From: Janthinobacterium sp. J1-1
GTDB taxonomy: Bacteria > Pseudomonadota > Gammaproteobacteria > Burkholderiales > Burkholderiaceae_D
Length of the DNA: 64,000 nt
Assembly (NCBI RefSeq): GCF_030944405.1
Contig: NZ_CP132339.1
Span: 1,364,001-1,428,000 of the forward strand
Direction of reading: 5' to 3'
The notes under the pieces are model-generated. The model did not search any database. It saw nothing but the letters and a program-made list of their open reading frames with translations, and was not told the DNA's origin. Positions 35,112 through 42,975 of the stretch are shown one piece after another (positions within the stretch are counted from its first letter, which is position 1; each line of letters opens with the position of its first letter). Made by a program: the position numbers and the translations under genes.

Positions 35112-36800
35112 TTACATCAGGGCCAGCACCGGATAGCGGCGCCATTCAGGTTCGGCAAAGCGTTCACAATGTTCAAAGATAAAGTCGAGCACGGCTTCCT
35201 GATTGCTCAGCAACGCCGGGTTGGCCGTCTTCCATTCGGCAAACTTGGCCGCGAGCAGAGGTTCGTCGCGCAGCAGTTCGGAGGCCATGTCCTCGAACAC
35301 ATAATCGGAAAACGCTTCCTTCTTTTCCAGCACGCTATTGAAAAAGCCCCAGCGGAAAAAGCTGTCGTGCGCCTGCGGTTCCAGCGTTTCCACCGCGTAG
35401 CGGGCATTGTCCTGGTCCAGGCTCACCATATAGTCGCCCGCTTGCAGGATGAACTGCGCCGTATGTGTTTCGAGCTCCAGCGTGTCATGGAACATATGGC
35501 CTTCGTAGGCGGTGGCCCGCGTGCCCACTTCCTTGATGTGATAGTAGCGCGCCGTTACCGTCTGTTCGCTGGTGATGCGCGTCATTTCGACGCCGTTCCA
35601 GCGCAGGCGCTCGATCACCTCGCGCCAGGCCTGCGGCACCACATAGGCTTTCGGCGCCGGCACCACCACCTCGGCGTCGAAGCGGTTGTAATAGGGGATA
35701 TCGTGTTCCCACGGCTGCGTACGGTCGTACGACAGGCGCTGATAGTCGCCGATCACGCTCGGCGTGTATTGCGCTTTATAACCCTTGAAGCGGAAGGTCG
35801 ATGGCTGTTCTTCGTTCATGCGCCAGGCGACCGGCCATGCGCTTTGCGTGCGGCCGGCCGCTTTCGCGGCGGCGCGCAGCTGCTGGATCTGTTCGCCGTG
35901 CTCGACCGTGAACGCCATCGTGATGTCGAGCAGCACGCGCATCGAGGCATAGCGGTCGGCAAACGGTTTCAGCATATGCGTTTCGGGCATGAAGCCGATC
36001 ACATGGTGCAGGGCCGCGAAGCCGGTCGAAAAGCGCGGCACTTCCAAAAATTCCGCGATGCCGTGGTCCGGGCTGTCCTGCACCGGATTCACATACGGGC
36101 AGGTGGGCCAGCCAGCGTTTTCCATTTCTGCAAAAATATGCGGCAGCATGGTGTCCTGCAGGAACGGCCCCAGGCCATTGCCCAGTTTGTCTGTCTGGGT
36201 GTGGATCAGGGTCATGGTGTACGGGTAGTCGGCGCCGTTCGACGTGTGCGTATCGACCATCACGTCCGGGTCCCAGCTGGCCAGCAGGCGGTTGAATACT
36301 TGCGCGTTCAGGCTGTCGCACTTGATAAAGTCGCGGTTCAGGTCCAGGTGGCGGCTGTTGCCGCGAAAGCCGAACTGCTCCGGGCCATCCTGGTTGACGC
36401 GCGAGGTATTGGCGCGGTTCAGGCTGCCATCGACGTTGTAGATCGGAATGAACAGCAGCACGGTCGTGCCCAGCGCGGCCAGGCGCTCCGGCTGGGTGCA
36501 CAGGTCGCGCACGATGGCCATGCAGGCGTCGATGCCTTCCGGTTCGCCCGGGTGGATGCCGTTATTGTTGAAAAACACGGTGCGGCCCGCCTGCTTGATC
36601 TGCTCGCGGTCGAATACGCCGTCGGCGCTGACCACGCCAGCATGGATGGGCACGCCCGAGTCGGACAGGCCGATCTGTTCGAAATGCAGCACCTGCGGGT
36701 AGCGGGCGGCGAGATCTTTGTAGAAAGTGATGCATTCCAGCCAGGTCGTGGTCTGGTTGTGGTTACCGAGTTCGTAGGTCGTGCGCAAGTCTTGTGGCAT
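35112..36800 (-). CDS. M14 family zinc carboxypeptidase-like protein
   Basis: A 562-residue protein without a signal peptide. The N-terminal M14 domain (about residues 20-290) shows the zinc ligands His and Glu in NNNGIHPGEPEG, the substrate Arg region in LDLNRDFIKCD, the third zinc ligand His in MVDTHTSNGADYPY and a candidate catalytic Glu in GFMPETHMLK. The C-terminal 250 residues are a family-specific extension. It may trim peptides or amidated/modified amino acids in the cytoplasm. It is divergent from the small secreted-protein gene at 36951; the 150-bp gap presumably holds both promoters. The next minus-strand gene is FUSC. Confidence 0.85.
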   Translation of the reverse strand: MPQDLRTTYELGNHNQTTTWLECITFYKDLAARYPQVLHFEQIGLSDSGVPIHAGVVSADGVFDREQIKQAGRTVFFNNNGIHPGEPEGIDACMAIVRDLCTQPERLAALGTTVLLFIPIYNVDGSLNRANTSRVNQDGPEQFGFRGNSRHLDLNRDFIKCDSLNAQVFNRLLASWDPDVMVDTHTSNGADYPYTMTLIHTQTDKLGNGLGPFLQDTMLPHIFAEMENAGWPTCPYVNPVQDSPDHGIAEFLEVPRFSTGFAALHHVIGFMPETHMLKPFADRYASMRVLLDITMAFTVEHGEQIQQLRAAAKAAGRTQSAWPVAWRMNEEQPSTFRFKGYKAQYTPSVIGDYQRLSYDRTQPWEHDIPYYNRFDAEVVVPAPKAYVVPQAWREVIERLRWNGVEMTRITSEQTVTARYYHIKEVGTRATAYEGHMFHDTLELETHTAQFILQAGDYMVSLDQDNARYAVETLEPQAHDSFFRWGFFNSVLEKKEAFSDYVFEDMASELLRDEPLLAAKFAEWKTANPALLSNQEAVLDFIFEHCERFAEPEWRRYPVLALM

Positions 36801-36950
36801 GGCGGTGTGAGTCTGGGAAGGTGGGAACGGCGCGCTGGGTAAGTACGCCGACTAGGCGGCAATTGTAGCACCGGCGCTTGCGGCTTGATGCGGTGCAGGA
36901 AGTGGTTTCGTCAGCCGTGTTATCAATCAGCCTCACTCCCGGGAGGCGCC

Positions 36951-37412
36951 ATGCGCATGATCACCATCGTTCTGCTCTGGACTTGCGGCTGGGCCTGGGC
37001 CGCGCCCCATGACGGTTCCGTTACCCTGACCGGCGCCGGCGTGCTGATCCGCTATCGCGGCATGCTGCTGGCGCTCGATGGCGCACCGTCAGCGCAAGCC
37101 GTCGATCTGCGCCTGACGTCGGGCAGCTTGCCGTTGTGGCAGTCCATTACCCGGCTCAAGGGCAAGGTGCGTGTGCGCATCACGGCGTTGCCGGGGCCGG
37201 ATGAAAAGCCCGCGCTGCTGCTGGACTTTGGCGACAATGCCTACCGCATCGTGATCCCGGCGGCGGGCATGGACGCGGTGGATTATCCGCTGCTGGCGCA
37301 GCGCTATCCGGGCGCCGACCTGGCCCTGCCGCTGGAGCATGGCCGGCGCGTGATACTGCGTGGCGAGCAGCCACAAGCTTCGCCGTACCGGTTCTCCAAT
37401 ATCAAACGCTAG
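36951..37412 (+). CDS. Small secreted hypothetical protein
   Basis: A 153-residue protein starting MRMITIVLLWTCGWAWA, a clear signal peptide cut before APHDG. The mature part is beta-rich (SVTLTGAGVLIRYRGMLLALDG; VRVRITALPGPDEKPALLLDFGDNAYRIVIPA) with no Cys pairs or catalytic motif I recognise. GGGAGG sits at ideal distance before the ATG, which is why I prefer 36951 to an in-frame upstream Met. It would act in the periplasm or outside. Function unknown. Confidence 0.7.
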   Translation: MRMITIVLLWTCGWAWAAPHDGSVTLTGAGVLIRYRGMLLALDGAPSAQAVDLRLTSGSLPLWQSITRLKGKVRVRITALPGPDEKPALLLDFGDNAYRIVIPAAGMDAVDYPLLAQRYPGADLALPLEHGRRVILRGEQPQASPYRFSNIKR

Positions 37413-37415
37413 ACG

Positions 37416-37443
37416 AAAAAAAGCCACTTCCGAAGAAGTGGCT
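37416..37443 (-). terminator. Rho-independent terminator for the S46 peptidase gene
   Basis: AGCCACTTC pairs with GAAGTGGCT (9 bp) around a CGAA tetraloop; the A-run on the left is a T-run on the minus strand. It may also weakly stop the convergent small gene. Confidence 0.88.
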
Positions 37444-37496
37444 CAGGCTACCACTGCCCGTTGCCGGGCTTATTGGTTGTTGTTATCGGTGTGCGA

Positions 37497-39650
37497 TTAC
37501 TCCGCGCCCATTTCTTTCAGCAGGTTGTCGGCGTGATCGACATGCTTCATATTCCACAGCATGTAGCGCAGGTCGACCTGGATCGAACGGGTGTTGGCCT
37601 TGTTGTAGTCCCAATCGGAAATGATCGAGTCCAAGGTGCCATCGAAGGCCAGGCCGATGAATTCACCTTTCGAGTTCAGCGCTGCCGAACCCGAGTTGCC
37701 GCCGGTGATGTCCAGCGTGGCCAGGTAGTCGACCGGCACGGTTTTCAGTTTCGGATCGACATATTTACCGAAGTCCTTGGCCTTGATCGCCGCCAGCTGG
37801 TTGGCAGGGGCATTGAACTCGCCTTCGCCGGTGGCCTTCGCTACCACGCCATTGACGGTGGTGAACGCGGTCCAGGTGGTGCCGTCGGCGCCATGGTCAC
37901 GGGCGGCCACTTTGCCGAACGTTACGCGCAGGGTGCTGTTGGCGTCAGGATAGACGGCTTGGCCCTTGCTCTTCATGAAGGCGATTTTTGCTTTCATGTA
38001 GTTGGCGTACGACTGCTGGATCTTGCCCGACAGTTCTTCGTCTTCCGCTTCGTTTTTCAGCGAATCCGGGTACATGGCGACCGCTGCCTGGATAAAGGTA
38101 TCCTTGCTGGCCTGGAATTCGGCTGGCGTGCGTTTCAGCCATGCCTTGCGTTCTTCCTTGTCGGCCAGCTTGCTGCCGGCATACAGTTTGTCCAGGGCGG
38201 CGGCCAGGTCGGCTTGCGACATGCCGTCCTTGATGCCGATGGCGGCGTCAAAGCTGGCGCGGCGCTGGGCGGCTGGCTGGGCGGCGTACTTGGCCAGGCT
38301 GTTCAGTACCAGCGCCTTGTCGACTTTTTCGTCGTAGGTGCGCTCGACCGAGGTGATGCCCGACTCCAGGCGCGGCAGGTCGCGCGTCTGGTAGCCCGAT
38401 TTGCGTTCCGTATCGGCCTTGGTGCTTTCGTTGGCCAGGCGGTACAGGCTGCGCGCCGTGTTCAGCAGGCGCGGCTGTGCGTAACCGAGGAAGAAATCGC
38501 GCTTGGTGTCGGCATCGCGCTCGGCGATCAGCTTTTCCACCTGCTCGATGTCGCCGGCGAACTCCGCCTTGCGGGCGGCGTTGGCGTTGACCCAGGTTTT
38601 CAGCGCTGCATGTTCGGCCGTCTTGCGTGCCAGGAAGTCGCTGCCCGCGTAGGAGTCCAGCATGCCCTGGCGGTTCTTGTAGTAATTGTTCACGCCGGCA
38701 ACCTGGCCTGCGTATTTCAGCGCGACATCCTTGTTGTCCTTGGTTTCGCGCGCGATGATGGCCAGCGTTTCGCCCGAGGCTTTCACGAAGGCAGGGTAGT
38801 TCCAGTCAAACGTGAACGCCACTTCCGACGGCAGGCGGTGACGGTTGGTGCGGCCAGGGTAGCCCAGCGCCATCACGAAGTCGCCTTCTTTCAGGCCATC
38901 CTTGGCCAGTTTCAGCACGTGTTTCGGCTGGTATGGCACGTTGTCCTTGCTGAAGTCGGCAGCCTTGCCGTCTTTGCTGACATAGGCGCGGTAGAAACCG
39001 TAGTCGCCCGTGTGGCGCGGCCACATCCAGTTGTCGGTGTCGCCGCCGAATTTGCCCACGCCGGCCGGAGGCGCATGCACCAGGCGCACGTCGCGGATTT
39101 CCAGTTGCTTGATCAGGTAAAACTCCAGGCCGCCATAGTAGGCCGACACCGTGCAGCGGAAGCCCGCTTCTTTTTCGCATTCGGCGACCAGTTTCTTCTG
39201 GTTTTTCTCGATCGCGTCGATGCGTGCCTTGCCTTGCAGCTTGGCGACGTCGGCGGTAATGATCTTGTCGCTGACATTGGTCACGGCCGAGGTAACGAAG
39301 ATGCGGCTGCCCGGCGCGGCCGGCAGTTCTTCAGCAAAAGTCTTGGCCAGGAAACCGTTGGCCAGCAGATCGCGCTCTTTGGTGGAATTGACCGCCACGC
39401 TGTTGTAGACGCAGTGGTGGTTGGTGGCAACCAGGCCTTGCGGCGAGACGAACGAGGCCGAGCAACCGCCCAGGCTGACGATGGCGCCCATCGGGAATTC
39501 GGTCAGCTTGGTCAGGGTGGCCGGGTCCAGTTTCAGGCCGGCGGCTTTCAATTCCTTGGCTACTTGTGGCAGCTGTTGTGGCATCCACATGCCTTCGTCG
39601 GCGTGTGCAAAATTGCTCAGGATAGCGAGCGCAATCAGGGATTTTTTCAT
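37497..39650 (-). CDS. S46 family dipeptidyl-peptidase
   Basis: A 717-residue periplasmic serine exopeptidase of the DPP7/DPP11 (S46) family that releases N-terminal dipeptides. It has a short signal peptide (MKKSLIALAILSNFAHA before DEGMW). The catalytic triad is visible: His in GLVATNHHCVYN, Asp in FGGDTDNWMWPRHTGDYGFYRAY and Ser in DITGGNSGSAALNSKGE. The Ala after GNSGS replaces the Pro common in the family. The central helical domain typical of S46 covers about residues 280-560. I cannot decide from the sequence whether it has DPP7 (hydrophobic) or DPP11 (acidic) specificity. It is monocistronic, with its own terminator. Confidence 0.92.
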   Translation of the reverse strand: MKKSLIALAILSNFAHADEGMWMPQQLPQVAKELKAAGLKLDPATLTKLTEFPMGAIVSLGGCSASFVSPQGLVATNHHCVYNSVAVNSTKERDLLANGFLAKTFAEELPAAPGSRIFVTSAVTNVSDKIITADVAKLQGKARIDAIEKNQKKLVAECEKEAGFRCTVSAYYGGLEFYLIKQLEIRDVRLVHAPPAGVGKFGGDTDNWMWPRHTGDYGFYRAYVSKDGKAADFSKDNVPYQPKHVLKLAKDGLKEGDFVMALGYPGRTNRHRLPSEVAFTFDWNYPAFVKASGETLAIIARETKDNKDVALKYAGQVAGVNNYYKNRQGMLDSYAGSDFLARKTAEHAALKTWVNANAARKAEFAGDIEQVEKLIAERDADTKRDFFLGYAQPRLLNTARSLYRLANESTKADTERKSGYQTRDLPRLESGITSVERTYDEKVDKALVLNSLAKYAAQPAAQRRASFDAAIGIKDGMSQADLAAALDKLYAGSKLADKEERKAWLKRTPAEFQASKDTFIQAAVAMYPDSLKNEAEDEELSGKIQQSYANYMKAKIAFMKSKGQAVYPDANSTLRVTFGKVAARDHGADGTTWTAFTTVNGVVAKATGEGEFNAPANQLAAIKAKDFGKYVDPKLKTVPVDYLATLDITGGNSGSAALNSKGEFIGLAFDGTLDSIISDWDYNKANTRSIQVDLRYMLWNMKHVDHADNLLKEMGAE

Positions 39651-39809
39651 TCGAGTTCTGGTCTTTTACATGAAGGGAAGTCGGAATCAGCGTGTATACC
39701 CGGTGATTTTTTCAGCGGGCGACATGGAGTATCCGTATCGAAGTGTGACTAGTCAATGACATTTTCCGTATCACAAGGCCAACTGTCGCGCCTGCGCCAG
39801 AGCGCGAAT

Positions 39810-39842
39810 GAAAATGGCCGGGCGCTTGCGCGGCCCGGCCAT
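39810..39842 (-). terminator. Terminator-like hairpin downstream of the GlsB-like gene
   Basis: ATGGCCGGGC and GCCCGGCCAT form a perfect 10-bp stem with a 9-base loop; on the minus strand ATTTTC follows. The rest of the 39651-39900 gap holds the presumed promoter of the S46 gene and nothing else recognised. Confidence 0.65.
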
Positions 39843-39900
39843 GGTAAAAATTATCGTTTTTCGGCTATCGGTTTGACAGCCGCGGTATCGTGACGCTGGC

Positions 39901-40170
39901 TTAACGCATCTTACCTCGGCGCAACAAATTGACGATGCCCAACAGGATAACGGCCCCCAGGAACGACACCAGCAGGGAGGCGAGACTGAAATTGTCACTA
40001 TTGATGGTGCTGGTGCCGAACAGCGGCGACAGCAGCCAGCCCCCCAGGAACGCACCGACGATGCCGACCACGATATTGAGGAAAATGCCTTGTTGTGCGT
40101 TGGTTTTCATGACCATGCTGGCCAGCCAGCCGATGATGCCGCCAATAACAATCCAGATAATGAAATTCAT
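39901..40170 (-). CDS. GlsB/YeaQ/YmgE family stress-response membrane protein
   Basis: An 89-residue very hydrophobic protein with about three membrane helices: MNFIIWIVIGGIIGWLASMVMKT, GIFLNIVVGIVGAFLGGWLLSPLFG and SLASLLVSFLGAVILLGIVNLL. The IGWLAS...G(I/V)VGAFLGG pattern is the family signature. Members are induced by stress or stationary phase; molecular function is not established. GGAGAA precedes the ATG. It is transcribed away from the polysaccharide cluster and marks its left boundary. Confidence 0.88.
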   Translation of the reverse strand: MNFIIWIVIGGIIGWLASMVMKTNAQQGIFLNIVVGIVGAFLGGWLLSPLFGTSTINSDNFSLASLLVSFLGAVILLGIVNLLRRGKMR

Positions 40171-40712
40171 GTGATTCTCCGCGCGGTGGATGAATGAAAT
40201 GCCAGTGCGTGGGGCATGCACCGGGATGGCAATTTGATATTGATGCCGCACGATTGAAAAGTCCAGTGGATTAACTTGCAACGTGTGTTTGCCTATGGCG
40301 ACAAGCAACAATTTAAATTTACCTTGCGGCACGTTTAACACGGATGAATATGGTTGCTTATTCTGCTTCCACTGCACGATGCACTACTTGTATTTTTGGA
40401 AAAAATTGCACATTATTAATGCAAAGCACTGTCGTTAGTTGCTTGGCAGTAAATCATTGAGATGGGCGCATCAAAAGGGGATTATGATGCCGCCAAGGGG
40501 CAAGCAAGCAGTGAAAAATAGTCGTATTTCTTTCATTTTTGGCAATAATTTGGCCAAAATAAGCTTGCCTATCAATTTTTGATTGTTGCATATACGGTAA
40601 AACCTCACAAGCTCAAAATAATTTCAGGTAACATTCCACAATTGTTAAAAATCCCTTTCGGGATCCTGCACTTCGGGCGGGCAATTGTGCCCCCCTTTTG
40701 AGTCATCAAACC
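40171..40712. promoter_or_regulatory. 540-bp non-coding region ahead of the polysaccharide cluster
   Basis: No gene is recognised. It is visibly AT-richer than the DNA to its left. It contains a TTGCA-N9-TGCAA repeat (40406-40424), a TTTTGGC-N9-GCCAAAA repeat (40537-40559) and two small stems just before the first gene (ATCCC/GGGAT at 40651-40664 and GGGCA/TGCCC near 40677-40692). No JUMPstart/ops element and no convincing sigma70 or sigma54 promoter could be matched by eye. It likely holds the cluster promoter, a leader and operator sites, plus the promoter of the divergent GlsB-like gene. Confidence 0.45.
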
Positions 40713-42689
40713 ATGAAAAACATTTTCCTGAGCCTTCCTCGTAACCAGAAGCGGCTCATCGCTGCGACTGCGGATGTGCTTTGTCTTCCGGTCATCTTCT
40801 ATTTTTCGGCACTGCTCCAGACCCAAGGACATAGCCTGCAGCTGCCTGTGCAGTACTTGTGGATTGCCCTTGCAGCAGGCATGATCTCCATGCCGGTGTT
40901 CGTGCATTTTGGGCTGTATCGCGCGGTGATCCGTTATATCGATCAGAAGATCATCTTTACTGCATTGCGCGCCGTTACCATCTCGACACTGATTCTGGCC
41001 GTGCTGGGCCTGGCCCTGCCTGGCACCCTGTTTTCAGTCAAGACATTCATTATTTATTGGCTGGCCGCCATCCTTTATGTTTTATCAAGCCGCTTTCTGG
41101 CGCGTGGCTTCCTGAGCCAGAATAGTCACCTCAACAAAACACGCGTCGCGATTTATGGCGCAGGGCAAGCGGGAAGCTTGCTGGCGAATGCGATCAATCC
41201 AGGCAATGAATACCTGCCGATTGCTTTTATCGATGATGATCCCCAGCGCGTCAATACGATCGTACGTGGCATCAAAGTCTATCCTTCGAGCGAGCTTGAA
41301 CGCCTGGTCAAAAAGTACAACATCACCACCGTCTTGCTGGCGATGCCGCAACTGAGCCGCAGGGAGCAGCGCGTGATTCTTGACCAGCTTGCCATGCTGA
41401 CAGTGCGCATCAAGGTCACTCCGCCGATCAGCAACCTGGTCAAGGGAAATGCGCGCGTAGAAGACGTGCGCCAGATCGAAATCGAGGATTTGCTGAGCCG
41501 GGACGTGGTGGCGCCGAATACCGAATTGCTGTCGATTTGCATTACCGGCAAGTCGGTGATGGTCAGCGGCGCGGGCGGTTCGATCGGTTCCGAACTGTGC
41601 CGCCAGATCATCGCGCTCGAACCCAGCAAACTGATTTTGCTGGATATTTCCGAGTTCGCGCTCTACACCATCGAACAGGAGCTGCGCGAGATCCGTACCA
41701 CAGGTGAACTGAGCGTGGAGCTGGTTGCTTTCGTCGGTTCGGCCCTGGAAACGGAAAAATGCACGCGCATCATGAGCTCGTTCGCGGTCGACACGGTGTA
41801 TCACGCCGCTGCCTACAAGCATGTGCCGCTGGTGGAGCACAATCCGATCGAAGGTATCCGTAATAATGCCTATGGCACCCTCAGCATGGCCAAGGCGGCG
41901 GTCGCGGCAAAGGTGGCATGCTTTGTGTTGATCTCCACCGACAAGGCGGTGCGCCCGACCAATGTGATGGGTGCGACCAAGCGCCTGGCCGAACTGGTGC
42001 TCCAGGCGTTTGCGCGCAAGGAAACCGGTACCTGCTTCTCTATGGTGCGATTTGGCAACGTGCTCGGTTCGTCAGGTTCGGTGGTGCCGCTTTTCCGCAA
42101 GCAGATCGCCGGCGGGGGCCCGATTACCCTGACCCATCCCGACATTACCCGCTACTTCATGACCATTCCGGAAGCGGCGCAGCTGGTGATCCAGGCTGGC
42201 GCCATGGGCAAGGGCGGCGACGTCTTCGTGCTCGACATGGGTGAGCCGGTGCGTATCGCGGATCTCGCCGTGCGGATGGTGCACTTGAGTGGCCAGGAAG
42301 TGAAAACCCCGGACACGCCAGCTGGCACGATCGAGCTCAATTATGTCGGCTTGCGCCCTGGCGAGAAGTTGTATGAGGAACTGCTCATCGGCAGCAATGT
42401 CAGCGGCACCGATCACCCGCTGATCATGCGCGCCCAGGAAGCCGAATTCGAGTGGCCGGTGCTCCAGCAAATGCTGCAGCAACTGGAGGACGCTTGCGTA
42501 CGATTCGATCACAATGCGATCCGCTTGCATCTGCAAAAGATCGTGCAGGAATATGCGCCATCGTCTGATATCTCCGACAATATTTGGTTGCAGGCTGGAC
42601 AAGACGCTGCCGCCAATCGCGCCTTGATCGATGCAGCCGACATGACGCCTGGCGTACGCGATCACTTGATGATGCCGGCCATCCGTTAA
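40713..42689 (+). CDS. Membrane-bound nucleoside-diphosphate-sugar 4,6-dehydratase (WbpM/CapD/PglF-like)
   Basis: A 658-residue protein: four N-terminal membrane helices (about residues 15-125), a Rossmann-like CoA-binding-type domain (RVAIYGAGQAG, 144-154) and a C-terminal SDR dehydratase domain (VMVSGAGGSIGSEL, 283-295). The active site reads TDKAVRPTNVMGATK, with Met in place of Tyr of the usual YxxxK (M419, K423), typical of the WbpM/FlaA1 group. It should make UDP-4-keto-6-deoxy-GlcNAc, the precursor of QuiNAc, D-FucNAc or bacillosamine-type sugars. ATG 40713 is chosen over a TTG at 40698. It opens the cluster but is set 286 bp apart from the export gene. Confidence 0.9.
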   Translation: MKNIFLSLPRNQKRLIAATADVLCLPVIFYFSALLQTQGHSLQLPVQYLWIALAAGMISMPVFVHFGLYRAVIRYIDQKIIFTALRAVTISTLILAVLGLALPGTLFSVKTFIIYWLAAILYVLSSRFLARGFLSQNSHLNKTRVAIYGAGQAGSLLANAINPGNEYLPIAFIDDDPQRVNTIVRGIKVYPSSELERLVKKYNITTVLLAMPQLSRREQRVILDQLAMLTVRIKVTPPISNLVKGNARVEDVRQIEIEDLLSRDVVAPNTELLSICITGKSVMVSGAGGSIGSELCRQIIALEPSKLILLDISEFALYTIEQELREIRTTGELSVELVAFVGSALETEKCTRIMSSFAVDTVYHAAAYKHVPLVEHNPIEGIRNNAYGTLSMAKAAVAAKVACFVLISTDKAVRPTNVMGATKRLAELVLQAFARKETGTCFSMVRFGNVLGSSGSVVPLFRKQIAGGGPITLTHPDITRYFMTIPEAAQLVIQAGAMGKGGDVFVLDMGEPVRIADLAVRMVHLSGQEVKTPDTPAGTIELNYVGLRPGEKLYEELLIGSNVSGTDHPLIMRAQEAEFEWPVLQQMLQQLEDACVRFDHNAIRLHLQKIVQEYAPSSDISDNIWLQAGQDAAANRALIDAADMTPGVRDHLMMPAIR

Positions 42690-42975
42690 GCTTGGCAATA
42701 TCCCGACCAGCATGTTTCAGCACTGACAATGGCGAGATCAATTCGAACTGATCTTCGCCAAATCGGTGAACCGGTGCGCATTGCCTGGACGATGTGCGAC
42801 TCAAGCTGTCCCATGGAGACGCGCAAGGGGAGCGCCGATGTTGTGCCTGGATTTACAACGCCTTCGACATAAAGTATTGATTTTTTTAAAATAATTTTTC
42901 ATGCTTTCATGATTTAAGTTAAAATATGATGCGGAATTATCGCCATCAAGCCCCCTCCCACAACTGAATTCATCA
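42690..42975 (+). other. AT-rich spacer with possible promoter and a possible gene relic
   Basis: No gene is recognised. The stretch 42880-42940 is almost entirely A and T and contains TATGAT (42925-42930), a possible -10 box for the export gene, without a clear -35. Around 42767-42786 a short stretch encodes GEPVRIA, identical to a motif in the preceding dehydratase, but the frame then degenerates. That could be a remnant of a second copy. Confidence 0.35.

Noticed and set aside
30797..39752. Long plus-strand open frames opposite the phosphatase, M14 and S46 genes
   Set aside because: Same antisense shadow effect. The minus-strand proteins have signal peptides, catalytic motifs and terminators in the right places.
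40171..40712. JUMPstart/ops element or sigma54 promoter upstream of the polysaccharide cluster
   Set aside because: No GGCGGTAG-type ops core was found, and candidate GG...GC pairs do not have sigma54 spacing.
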